Virus record (IMG/VR): IMGVR_UViG_3300032236_001859
Coordinates: 124,001 to 188,000 of that record
DNA: 64,000 nt
Direction: 5' to 3' (one strand)
From: a virus
The notes beneath the pieces were generated by a model. It worked only from the letters and a program-made list of their open reading frames with translations, searched no databases and was not told the DNA's origin. Below are positions 24,001 to 31,800 of this stretch, piece by piece. Each line of letters opens with the position of its first letter. Within the stretch, counting starts at the first letter, position 1. The position numbers and the translations under genes were made by a program.

Positions 24001-26886
24001 AATGCTGGCTGCGTCCTCCCCCAAAAGTGTGCGTACGCTTTCCCTTGTTAGCTGGTTACTGTAAATACGCTTGTACTCCCGGCTTCCTCTACGCGTGTGC
24101 GCCCGCAGACTAGCGTCGAGATTTGGCCACCTTGGGAACCAGTCCGCTGATTTTTTGCCAGACCATCTTGCAGCTCTTATCCTTAAATCCTTTCGTTCGC
24201 AGTGCAGTGTAGGGAGTCTACTTACATGTTCAGTGCGTACCTCAAAATAATGCTGAATAGCATGAGATCCACCTGGTCCAGTCATAACATGTGTAGCGCT
24301 TCTGTTGCACATTATACCCATCGTTGCGCATAGGTTTACAAAACCATCTATCAATTTACCGCTTCTGCTGCTACCGTTCACACGCACAGCATCTCGGCGA
24401 GGTTGCACCCCACCATCTCCAGCAAGGTACCCAGCTAGAAGTCCACGCCGAAACTCTAAAGGAGCAAAAAAGACCCAGCCAGGTAGCACCTTGTTGTAAG
24501 CCCCAGCACCGTAATCACTGCTAATAGCAGATGCGAATTGCGCCCAGCAAACATTGACTTTATCCATCTTGCCATCTACGCGACCACTAAGCACAGAAGC
24601 ATTTACTCCTATGTTTCGGAAGTATTCAAATAATTTATTCAGAACATCAGAATCACAGTTTGCGAAACTGACTGCTGATGCAAAAAACTTGTGTCCATCT
24701 CTGTGCGCATGCACTAAACTACCCTCTGCGATGTACATACCATGCACCCACCCAGTTTCGTAATTTAGTGGTAATGCCGCAGTTGGATACGCATTATGCT
24801 TTCTGCCTGCGGCTACTACCCAATCGGTGCGATCGCATCTGCTATCGGGAATCTTACCCACAATCGGTACTGGCACCCCTCTGGTGAGATCCTGTGTGTG
24901 TACCTTAGTAAGACCCCCATCTTCTCCAATAGTGACAAAGCTGTGATCATCAGTCGCATTTACATGACGCCCACTCTTCAATGTGACTTTTTTGATTCGC
25001 TTTACATTCAAATGCTTGTCTAAGGCCCGTACACGCCTCCATATCACTTTGGATGTGGTCTTATCGACCGACACAGCACAGTCCCCTTCAGCGTGCACGT
25101 AATCTTCAATTAGTCCGTAATAATGCTCGCCATTATCACGCCTAATCAAAACAGGAGTGTCTCCAGTTACTGACATCCTTGCACCCATCAGGGTTCGCTG
25201 CGACTTCGCACCTTGAGTCATCGGCACCATGTTGGTGAGCCGGGAGAACATCGAGGAACCATGGGGGAGTTCGTAGTCGACCTCTGTGGCAGGCTTCCAC
25301 TTGATGTCCTCACCATCGAGAACACGCACCATCGGGGGCAATGGCTTCCCGAGACCGTGCATACCCACTGACGCCGAGATCTCGGGATCATTGGCGATGT
25401 CATTCATGTCGACGACGTGATCCTCGTATTTACCGTTGGCCCCCATCAAGGGTACCTTGTAGAGTTCCCTCTTCGCCGCCTTCGCGAACTCACCTGGGAA
25501 TGCAATCGGCTTCTTGGAGGCCTGGAGTGCTGAAAGCGTGATATCCTCACCCTTACGGGAGCGGACCTTGAAATAGAGCCGACCATCGGATCCCTTGAGA
25601 GCACCATCGGTGACCCGCATGTCGACGCCGATGTTCTGACCTTCAGGTGCCCGGATGGGATCTATGATACCAAAGTAACTGGGTTGGACGCCACGTGCGG
25701 ATCGCGGTACGGCCTGATTGGAGGAGATTCCACCTTCACCAAGCCGTGTTATAGTCTGCCGGGCATCCATGATTTCCATGGGGTTGGTGTCTTCAACTGA
25801 AGCCATGAGCCCACTTTGGAAAACGCTGTCCACTGCTGGGTTCAGGAGTCCTGGGGATACGTTGCCGAGGTTGCCTTCACGTGTGGCCCGCCATAGCAGT
25901 TTTCTCATGGCGTCGCCGCCACGGCTCAGGCGCTCCTCGAAGAAGTCCTCGGGGCCATGAAAGCTCTGGAAGGCCTGGGAGTCCCGGACGTCATCGGGGA
26001 CCTCATCGCGACTCCGCTTCAACATCTTGGATGTCGCGTTCAACATGGTATCAATGTTGAAGTTCTTATATTTGGTGCCTAAAGTGGTCTCCGTGGTTTC
26101 CTCGTCGAGCTCGGCTCTTCCCAGGATCTCATGGAGTTTGTCTTTGAGGGCTTCGCTGGCGACTTCTTGGTCACCTCGGCGTCCCATCTTGGCTACAATC
26201 TTTCTGGCCTCCTGGGCGTCATGCCCACCCGGAGGTCTCCAGTTCAGCTTGAAGAGTTCGTCGCCCCATGCCGCCTTGATGGCGTCATCGGGGACCCCCA
26301 TCGATCGCAGCAAGGGGTACAGCCGGGTTCCACTCTGACCCACGTTTAATTTGAACACACCTGTTGAGGGCTCGAGCTGGAGATCGAAACCACGGCCACT
26401 ACCTGGCTTCGGATTCACCTGTGCCTTGACGTCCCCGTTCTGTTGCCGGAGCACGAAGACCCCGGGGCGCAGACGCTGCTGGTTCTTAGCCGCCCAGATG
26501 GTGCCACCGCGAACAAAGATGCCACGCGGGGTCAAATGGGGGACATGTGCAAGAGTTGTCTCGGTTTCATCGACGACTTGGCCGGATGCTTTATCGATGA
26601 GGCGGACGTTGCCCTTGATGGCGCGCTGCATGCTCTGCCGAGCCATCAACGCTTTCTTTTCATCACTGAGGCTAGGGTTGTAGTCCTGGGCATAATCAGG
26701 GTTCGAGATCTCGACCCGGTACTTCTCGTTCTCCACTGGCTTCAGGGCACGGACCCCACGCAGGGCATTGGAGTAGATGGCGTCGCGTTGTCCGCTGACG
26801 TCATCAAAGCTCCTATAGGTCACCGGAGGAACGGGACCAGGGCTCCCCGAGGGGGCATCAAATGCACCTTTGAGAGCACCCAGCAT
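21031..26886 (-). CDS. rpoB: RNA polymerase beta / beta-prime N-terminal fusion, intein-containing
   Basis: 1951 residues from MLGALKGAFD; the ATG at 26886 is two bases past the preceding stop, and an earlier in-frame ATG lies inside that gene. Extein segments are colinear with bacterial beta: the LMGARM/TSQALPLQSPEAP junction (E. coli LMGANMQRQAVP), then DGFKISES, then GSKLTARYGNKG ending at Lys1277 (E. coli GDKMAGRHGNKG), then the beta C-terminal clamp (DTGGYTSDDSPAKGGPEG). Without a stop it continues into beta-prime: GLFDLA, IPPKFRPVI, RPVYWDRAPALQRYN and the catalytic DFDGD (1856-1860), ending about 90 residues later. A 437-residue intein occupies residues 572-1008; the spliced product is about 1514 residues. 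Such a fusion is uncommon; I know no sigma or alpha partner here. Confidence 0.93.
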   Translation of the reverse strand: MLGALKGAFDAPSGSPGPVPPVTYRSFDDVSGQRDAIYSNALRGVRALKPVENEKYRVEISNPDYAQDYNPSLSDEKKALMARQSMQRAIKGNVRLIDKASGQVVDETETTLAHVPHLTPRGIFVRGGTIWAAKNQQRLRPGVFVLRQQNGDVKAQVNPKPGSGRGFDLQLEPSTGVFKLNVGQSGTRLYPLLRSMGVPDDAIKAAWGDELFKLNWRPPGGHDAQEARKIVAKMGRRGDQEVASEALKDKLHEILGRAELDEETTETTLGTKYKNFNIDTMLNATSKMLKRSRDEVPDDVRDSQAFQSFHGPEDFFEERLSRGGDAMRKLLWRATREGNLGNVSPGLLNPAVDSVFQSGLMASVEDTNPMEIMDARQTITRLGEGGISSNQAVPRSARGVQPSYFGIIDPIRAPEGQNIGVDMRVTDGALKGSDGRLYFKVRSRKGEDITLSALQASKKPIAFPGEFAKAAKRELYKVPLMGANGKYEDHVVDMNDIANDPEISASVGMHGLGKPLPPMVRVLDGEDIKWKPATEVDYELPHGSSMFSRLTNMVPMTQGAKSQRTLMGARMSVTGDTPVLIRRDNGEHYYGLIEDYVHAEGDCAVSVDKTTSKVIWRRVRALDKHLNVKRIKKVTLKSGRHVNATDDHSFVTIGEDGGLTKVHTQDLTRGVPVPIVGKIPDSRCDRTDWVVAAGRKHNAYPTAALPLNYETGWVHGMYIAEGSLVHAHRDGHKFFASAVSFANCDSDVLNKLFEYFRNIGVNASVLSGRVDGKMDKVNVCWAQFASAISSDYGAGAYNKVLPGWVFFAPLEFRRGLLAGYLAGDGGVQPRRDAVRVNGSSRSGKLIDGFVNLCATMGIMCNRSATHVMTGPGGSHAIQHYFEVRTEHVSRLPTLHCERKDLRIRAARWSGKKSADWFPRWPNLDASLRAHTRRGSREYKRIYSNQLTRESVRTLLGEDAASIAWLDSDVWWDRVESIEELDVKQYTYVYDLDMEDNVFMCGACVVVHNTSQALPLQSPEAPLVQASNPDGNSIHDSMGVWMGAVKAKAPGRVVAVTPDHIDVVYAGGKKERHELYNNYPLARKTSLHNTPLVREGDAFKPGDVLAKSNFTDDKGQATMGANFNVGYMVGSGHTYEDGFKISESTARRLSSQHAYKHELELDKHIHSTKKADYSSIFQGKYKPEQISSIDDDGVIKEGAIVQPGDPVLLAVRKKTPRPGGVVTPSARSAFADASQTWDHSTPGQVTDVVRTRKGIKVMISSVEPMTEGSKLTARYGNKGVVSQIVPDGEMPIGPDGKPLDIIVNSLGVISRANPSVLAETLLGKVARKTGKPYVLKSFDHDDLGDFALNEAKVNGITELDDVTDPKTGHKIKGIFTGVQHLMRLHHTAESGLAARDTGGYTSDDSPAKGGPEGSKKIALLGVQCLLSAGATNVLKDAKLIRGQRNDDYWRSVKLGMDPAMPEASGAHGHFLDLLKGAGVNVRENQGRLKLAPMTDADTDALAPHSVSSSETFDFETMQPKDGGLFDLAKTGGADGRHFTRIELPQKIPNPVMEEPIIRILGLTKQKFLDVLSGQEKIGDKTGPEAIETALKGINVDREIAMHVQGVKTGSKSSRDVHVRALNYLSGLKSAGVDPGDLMISKIPVIPPKFRPVIRAGKMDIIHDANYLYHDLMESGKNYTDAQKAFGDAGEEYGAMYAAAKAVAGLGAPVNPKHVEQGVKGLLQNAIGVGDSPKFARFQRKVLGQAVDSVGRGVATPDPELDMDQVSIPKEMAWTLYRPYVIRRLVRSGWSAREAVMAVREQKPAALRELQAEMKARPVYWDRAPALQRYNYVGAWPVLSKGNNIGVPQVVEPGANLDFDGDKINLHVPSHHSAVQDVIEKMMPSKNLWHPADFDVHLKPDKDYLAGLYLATNVKKDKPTRTFASKEDAYKAYLRGDLGVADPVVILSSHNHK
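23863..25173 (-). mobile_element. LAGLIDADG intein in the RNA polymerase gene
   Basis: 437 residues inserted between LMGARM and TSQALP of the beta region. It begins with Ser in the block A context SVTGDTPV. Block B is NATDDHSF (His77). Two LAGLIDADG helices, HGMYIAEG (144-151) and LAGYLAGDG (246-254), both keep the acidic residue. Block F is YTYVYDLDMEDN and block G is GACVVVHN, with terminal Asn and +1 Thr. All splicing and endonuclease motifs look intact, so it probably splices and homes. Its DNA is visibly more AT-rich than the exteins, consistent with acquisition from elsewhere. Confidence 0.93.
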
Positions 26887-26887
26887 A

Positions 26888-27658
26888 TCAGCCCACCGCC
26901 GCTGCTGGCTGCTTCCTGACCACGGGAACCATGACTGCGGTTGGCGTCTCGGCCCCAATGTTATTGAGATAGTCTCGCATCGCCTTGGCCTTGGCGCGAT
27001 ACTTGTTTTCGTCGCGATTCGCGTTGTAGGCCTTCATGGCCACCAGGGTGCCCGCGATGCCCAATGGGATACCAAGCGGCTTCAGGATTTCACCAATGGT
27101 GGAGGCGCCACGACTCACGATGGAGGGGACGACATCATCCAGCGCAGCCGCTGCTTTCGGAAACTGGACATGATCCCCGAACTCGGAGAGACCCACGTTT
27201 TCAATGTAGACATCAGCGGCGACTTTGAGCGCACGGGAGATCCCTTGATCCGCGGGATCCGATTCTCCATTGATCAAGGCCTGGACACGCCGACGACTCC
27301 GCTCCAACGATTTCTGGGCTTTCGCCTTACGCTTGGAGTCCAGAATCTTATCAGCCAGAGACCAGCCCCCAACAGTGGACAGGGTGCCAATTGTGCCCTG
27401 GATCGCGGTGTCGAGAACATTGTCCGCGGCTTGTTTAACTTTAACGCCCTTCTTACGCAGTTCCTCGGCTTCTTCTTCGCTGACATCCACGGGGACCTCA
27501 ACTGCTGAGCTCTCCACTGGGGGCAACTTGGCCGGAGCACGTGTACCGGACTTATTCGCGATGTCGTAGCCCCAACGGGCCAGACGAGCACCGACACCAA
27601 GACCGAGACCTGTAATCGCTGGAAACGCGACGTCACTATAGGTAAGATTTATGGCCAT
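26888..27658 (-). CDS. Helical virion-type protein upstream of the polymerase
   Basis: 256 residues, start MAINLTYSDVAFPAI. A Gly-rich hydrophobic stretch near the N-terminus (AITGLGLGVGARLARWG) is followed by a charged coiled region (SEEEAEELRKKGVKVKQ) and a helical middle with Lys-x-Ala motifs (ALKVAADVY, FPKAAAALD). A second hydrophobic Gly/Ile/Leu segment follows (about 200-215, LGIPLGIAGTLVAMK). The C-terminus is basic and Pro/Val-rich. Its stop lies one base before the polymerase start, so translation is coupled. It might be a membrane-associated or internal virion protein; no family recognised. Confidence 0.7.
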   Translation of the reverse strand: MAINLTYSDVAFPAITGLGLGVGARLARWGYDIANKSGTRAPAKLPPVESSAVEVPVDVSEEEAEELRKKGVKVKQAADNVLDTAIQGTIGTLSTVGGWSLADKILDSKRKAKAQKSLERSRRRVQALINGESDPADQGISRALKVAADVYIENVGLSEFGDHVQFPKAAAALDDVVPSIVSRGASTIGEILKPLGIPLGIAGTLVAMKAYNANRDENKYRAKAKAMRDYLNNIGAETPTAVMVPVVRKQPAAAVG

Positions 27659-27667
27659 GACGGGATC

Positions 27668-28090
27668 CTATTGTTCCGGGGATACCTGGGGAGGGGCAAA
27701 CCTGCGTGGGGGCCTCGGGGCCCCGGGTAGCGCGTAGTCAAGCGTGGACCATCTCATGTAGGCCATGTACCGACCATGCTTCTCAGAGAAATCGACGCGG
27801 TGCTCGGAAAGCACTGAACTCCCCTCCGCGATCTCCTGCCAGACCTTGCGGTAGGTGTCGAGCTGATCTGGGTTGGCGAGATCGAATATGGCGACTTCAG
27901 CGGTATAGAACTCTTTGACTTGCTTGGAATCTGGATCCTTTGGGTGAATCAGGGGGACTTCGCCGGTGATGGGGACCTCGCGTTGGGCGGCGTGACGAAC
28001 CACTCGCATGCCCTGAGGCAGCGGTACCCGAGTACCCTGGAGCACGGAGCCCCCACGGATGACACCTGGTGATCCTGGGTTGGAATCCAT
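27668..28090 (-). CDS. Hypothetical protein
   Basis: 140 residues, start MDSNPGSPGVIRGG, two bases past the preceding stop. The centre is mixed alpha/beta (PITGEVPLIHPKDPDS, then AEVAIFDLANPDQLD), followed by an aromatic-rich strand segment (YMAYMRWSTLDYAL) and a Pro/Arg-rich tail. No membrane segment or catalytic residues are evident. It belongs to the continuous run between the 1891-residue protein and the polymerase. Function not recognised. Confidence 0.65.
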   Translation of the reverse strand: MDSNPGSPGVIRGGSVLQGTRVPLPQGMRVVRHAAQREVPITGEVPLIHPKDPDSKQVKEFYTAEVAIFDLANPDQLDTYRKVWQEIAEGSSVLSEHRVDFSEKHGRYMAYMRWSTLDYALPGAPRPPRRFAPPQVSPEQ

Positions 28091-28091
28091 T

Positions 28092-28820
28092 TCAGTACCT
28101 CATCGAGGGTTTGGAGGCATGACGCTTGGCAAGCACGGATGACAGAATCTTGTTGGTGTTCTGGGATCTCAGTTGATCCGCACGACGCTCCAGCAACCGC
28201 TTCTCCACCATGATGCGTTCAATGTCCTCATCGGTTTCGTCTTCACCGAAGATATGACCCATGGTGGTCCCCGCGGTGCCGTAGACCCCAGAGGATACCC
28301 CGGCGACCCCCTTGATGGGTGCCGTGATTAAACCTGGATCAACAAGAAACGACGCGGCTTCTTTGACATGCCCGGTCTTACAGAACCCGGGGTGATCGAT
28401 GAGCCCAGAGGCCCGGGCACCCTCGAGGTAGCCCAGCTGAACCGCATTGCGGACATCCCGCTCAATTGCGAGTTTGATGAGTTCTGCCGGCGTCATTTTA
28501 GCGGCCTCCGTTCCAGTCTTCATGTTGAGGAGAGTACCCAATCCGGCACCAAGAGTCTTCATCGTCGAAGCCGTGGAATCGCTGACCCCGAGCCACTTCG
28601 CTGCGATGGCGCCGATGCCGAGACCAACCCCGGCACCAATTGCACCCTGCATGACCTGAGTTGGAGTCACCCATGGTTTCGATGCCGGCTGCTGGGCAGC
28701 GGCGCGATCAATGATCTCAATGCTCTTGACCTTATCCCAAAGATTCAACGAGGGATCTGTGAACACCCTGTCCTTGGCGTCGCTCACCGCGATCATCGCT
28801 GCTGCGGATTCCATGGTCAT
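28092..28820 (-). CDS. Gly-rich helical virion-type protein
   Basis: 242 residues, start MTMESAAAMIAVSDAK; M3 is an alternative start. The middle has glycine-zipper-like runs (QGAIGAGVGLGIGAIAAKWLG and LGAGLGTLLN). A helical section with Lys-x-Ala-type motifs follows (AAKMT, IKLAIE, HVKEAAS), then an acidic and charged C-terminal coiled region (EDETDEDIERIMVEKRLLERR). It lies directly after the 1891-residue protein. The Gly-rich hydrophobic runs suggest membrane or oligomerisation contacts. No named family. Confidence 0.68.
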   Translation of the reverse strand: MTMESAAAMIAVSDAKDRVFTDPSLNLWDKVKSIEIIDRAAAQQPASKPWVTPTQVMQGAIGAGVGLGIGAIAAKWLGVSDSTASTMKTLGAGLGTLLNMKTGTEAAKMTPAELIKLAIERDVRNAVQLGYLEGARASGLIDHPGFCKTGHVKEAASFLVDPGLITAPIKGVAGVSSGVYGTAGTTMGHIFGEDETDEDIERIMVEKRLLERRADQLRSQNTNKILSSVLAKRHASKPSMRY

Positions 28821-28822
28821 GG

Positions 28823-31800
28823 CTACATCCCCATCTTTGAGCTGGCCAGGTTTTTGGCGAGACCAATACTATCACCCCAGTTCGGCTCCGGTTTCCCGAT
28901 GCGACCCCCCGTCATGCCTGAGATCATCATCTCGAATTGGTTGTCGTTGAGATCCTTGAAAGCGGGATCCGCGGCTTGAACACGGGACTTCACGAAACTG
29001 GGGAGATAGTCATGTGCCATCTTGAGGTTGCCGAAGAACTTTGCGTTATCTGGGGCTTGCATCCACTGCTGCCATTTGCCTTCATTACTTGACGCGGCAC
29101 GCATGGCTCCGAGTCTCTGGCTGACCACCTTGGCGCGGTAGTCATCCATCTTCTTGGGATCCTTCTGGATCTCGGCGAGGAGGTTGGGGTCCTTCGGCGG
29201 CGGGATCTCGCCACCAGCGTTGTTCAGGGACTGATAGCGCTGGTAGGCGCCATAGGCACCACCACCGAGGACCAGGGCTCCCATGATGGCGCCGGCTTTG
29301 CCGCCCATGAGCATGAGCCCAAGCCCCACAGGGATCGCGGCGAGATCGAGGTTGTACTTCTGCGCCCAGTCCATGCCCTCTTGAGCCTTGGCCTTGGCTT
29401 GATCCCACACCGAGGGTTCTTCCTTCTTCACGGCATCAGGATTGTTTGGAGTCGTCTTCGCTGGTTCCGTGGTCTGTGCTGTCTGTGTGCGTTGCTTCGC
29501 CGCATTCGACTTCGCAACGGCGTCTGCCTTTTCCTGTTGAGTCAACGCAGGAGTCCCCGTGTTGCTCTCAGGGCCTGGAGGAGGGGTCTGTGGGGGTGTT
29601 TGTGGGGGTGTCTTAATGGAGTTCGTGTACGTCTTCGCCATGTCGCCTATGCCGGGGGTCTTCTGTGCCGGTGCTGGTGCTGGTGGCTGATCTGGATTCC
29701 CAATCAGATTATTAGCCCAATTCATGACACCTGTAACCGCAGGCTTGGCACCCTCTGTCAGGGCCTCGCCCATGGCAGCTGCGGCGAGTTTGCAGCCACG
29801 TGACCAAATGGCATCGGCACCGATCTTGTTCTGACCGGAAGCAGGGGGCATCGTCTTGGCAAGAGGTTTCACGGGCTGAATCTCCGTCGGCTTGACATTA
29901 GCGGGTTCTTTGGGAAGGGGAACCTCTGGAGTCTTCGCCGGGGTTGCACCTTTGGTCAGGTTTTTCTGATGGGCTTCATAGGCCTGCATGGCCTTGGCAC
30001 GATCCCCGCCGGCCTGTGCCAGCCAATACTCGGGGTGGTAACTTTGTTGTGAGGGATCCCCTGGGGCCACCATGGGAGCCACGTTGCCTCGGAAAGTCTC
30101 AGGGAACAGGCCACGATACTTCGCGGGGTTACCCTGGATATGCGAGACGACATCCTCACGTGTCACCGGGCGTGCGGCATCGCCTTCCCCAATGAATCGA
30201 GTCGGGAGTCCGTTGTCGCCAATGATGTAATCCGGGGTGGGTTCAAATGGATTCGCTGGAGCCCCTGCCTTGGCTTGATGCTGACGCCAGTAAGCCTCCA
30301 TGTTTTTATATGTGTCGGGGGACTTCGCTGCCCAGTGCTCGGGGTGCGCGGTTTGGTACCTCGAGATCCCGGAGAGATAGAGCCCTGGGTTGGTAAGTGG
30401 AGATTCGACTTGATACCCGCGACGTATGGCCTCTGGGCTCACCTGGGTGACCCGACCAGTGGTCTTATTGAAAGTCCACGCCGGGGTGTTGTCAGCACGA
30501 GGATCCCACTTCGAGGAATCAAACCCGTACTCCTGTGCCTTGAAGCCCTGAGGGGGCTCCTGGTCGCCGGCGAGATCATGGGCGTTACCCTTGGTGTCGA
30601 CGTAATACCTTCCCTGTGCAGTCGGGGGTTCAACTTTGTCGAACCCATACTTTTCACCCAGTTCCTGCAAGAGTTTCTGGGTCTGCGCGGGGTTCACGAA
30701 AGTGTTGTCTTTGAATCTCTCGATCATCCCGGGGCCACCACCGAGGTGATGACCACCCTGAGAACGCACGTCTTGGTTCAGCGTGTACAAGGAGGCATTG
30801 GCTCGTGTCAGCGGTGCCAGGATCTCTTTTGCAGCGTTCTCGGGGAGTCTTGATACCTTGGTGTTAAAGATGAGTTCAGCGTTGGGATCCTTGGGATCCA
30901 CGTTGAGACGCTGATACGCCGCTGCCTTCGCGGCTTCTCGGCGATCCTCGAGAACGATACGCTGATTCTTCAGGGAGTCGTTTCCAGTGGAATCGAAACC
31001 GTACCGAGAGTTCGTGGGATCCCCTGGACCCCCATAGGTCTTGCCGCCCCATGAATACTTTTCACTGGCGCGATCGCTTCCCCTGTACTCGATGAGGAGA
31101 TCCCCGAGCCCATTCTTCTTGAGATCATCGATGATCTCCTGCTTCCGGATCTCGCCACGCTGAAGCATCTTTGGCTTCATGACATCCGTGTAATCCGTGG
31201 TCTTCACCCGAGCTTTCGCCATGATCTGTTCGGGGCTCAGCCCAGTGGTCTCCGTGACCATCTTCGTGATCTCCGGGGATCCCAGCTCCTGGGTGTCCTG
31301 GGGGCGCAACAGGGTGCCCAGGATGCCCTGGACCCCTTTGTGAATCGCATGCGGGGAGTTCTGGGAGATATCGAAGCGCGGCTTCTCCCCGAACCCCATC
31401 CCAGTTGAGAACTCATTGATCTGTTGAGTCGCCGGGGCGAGAGTTGTTGATACCTGGGATAACGCTGATTTGAGTTCCTCGTGGGACTTCGCGGATTCCA
31501 TCGAATTGACAATGGAGTCAGTTTGGGATTTCCAGTAATCCTGGGCTCTCTGAGAAAGCTGGTCCTTGTACTCCGAGGGGAGATGTTGGTACAGCGGGCT
31601 AGTATCCAGGGCATCACGAACCGTGGTCCCCACGCGTTCATGGGTCGCCGCCACAGAGGTCCTCGCGATATCCCTGAGATCGCGATCCCCGAGGACATTA
31701 AAGAGCCCCTTGAGCTGGCCTGCAGATTTGTTCTGGCGATCCCATGTGGCGACATCGACTCCCGGAGGTGCATTGCCCTTTGGTTTCGATGTGCCGATTA

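Noticed and set aside
26886-26958. Longer N-terminus for the fused RNA polymerase
   Set aside because: The extra codons overlap the preceding gene and show no RNAP similarity; the ATG two bases past the preceding stop is better.
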